Positions 53,957 to 64,000 of a stretch of DNA of 64,000 bases are shown piece after piece. The notes below the pieces were generated by a model that saw nothing but the letters and a program-made list of their open reading frames with translations, did not search any database and was not told where the DNA came from. The position numbers and the translations under genes were made by a program. The number at the start of each line of letters is the position of its first letter. The stretch's first letter is position 1. The DNA is from Aquila chrysaetos chrysaetos (Eukaryota; Chordata; Aves; Accipitriformes; Accipitridae), in the NCBI RefSeq assembly GCF_900496995.4, contig NC_044020.1:12294001-12358000 (forward strand), written 5' to 3'.

Positions 53957-64000
<10,044 letters not shown>

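Overview
The window is vertebrate nuclear DNA. Its coding content is split into short exons with GT-AG introns on the minus strand. A LINE ending in the ATTCTATGATTCT-type tail typical of CR1 retroposons, further CR1-like relics, no recognisable Alu or L1, and fairly compact introns point to a sauropsid, most likely a bird. I cannot name the species.

Two protein-coding genes are supported, both read right to left. The first is SLC6A13 (GAT2, a Na+/Cl- coupled GABA/taurine/beta-alanine transporter). It is complete: 14 coding exons between 36164 and 5248 join in frame into 602 residues. A predicted non-coding first exon lies near 37725-37770 behind a TATA-like box, and a 3' UTR ends near 4860. 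The second is the 3' end of KDM5A (JARID1A/RBP2, an H3K4 demethylase). Six exons between 64000 and 53957 encode the last 428 residues: the region before the third PHD finger, a lysine-rich segment, PHD3 and the conserved C-terminus. The rest of KDM5A lies beyond the right edge. The order SLC6A13 then KDM5A on one strand matches the human 12p13.33 neighbourhood (from memory).

Layout: 1-4860 is intergenic with a strong CpG island at about 3880-4250, possibly the promoter of the next gene to the left (SLC6A12 in human). 4860-37770 is SLC6A13; its largest intron (12767-22100) holds a CpG-rich patch and its first coding intron holds GC-rich, G-run-rich sequence. 37800-51100 is intergenic with A-rich tracts, an old CR1-like relic and a dead, 3'-terminal CR1 (about 49440-50395). 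51100-53956 is the probable KDM5A 3' UTR. 53957-64000 is KDM5A exons and introns.

The two genes have no known joint function; their adjacency is ancestral synteny. I found no rRNA, tRNA, CRISPR or operon-like system and nothing that amounts to a new biological system. The most useful second-look items are a short upstream ORF just before the SLC6A13 start, the orphan CpG islands, a two-residue insertion in the KDM5A C-terminal linker, and some hairpins and tandem duplications.
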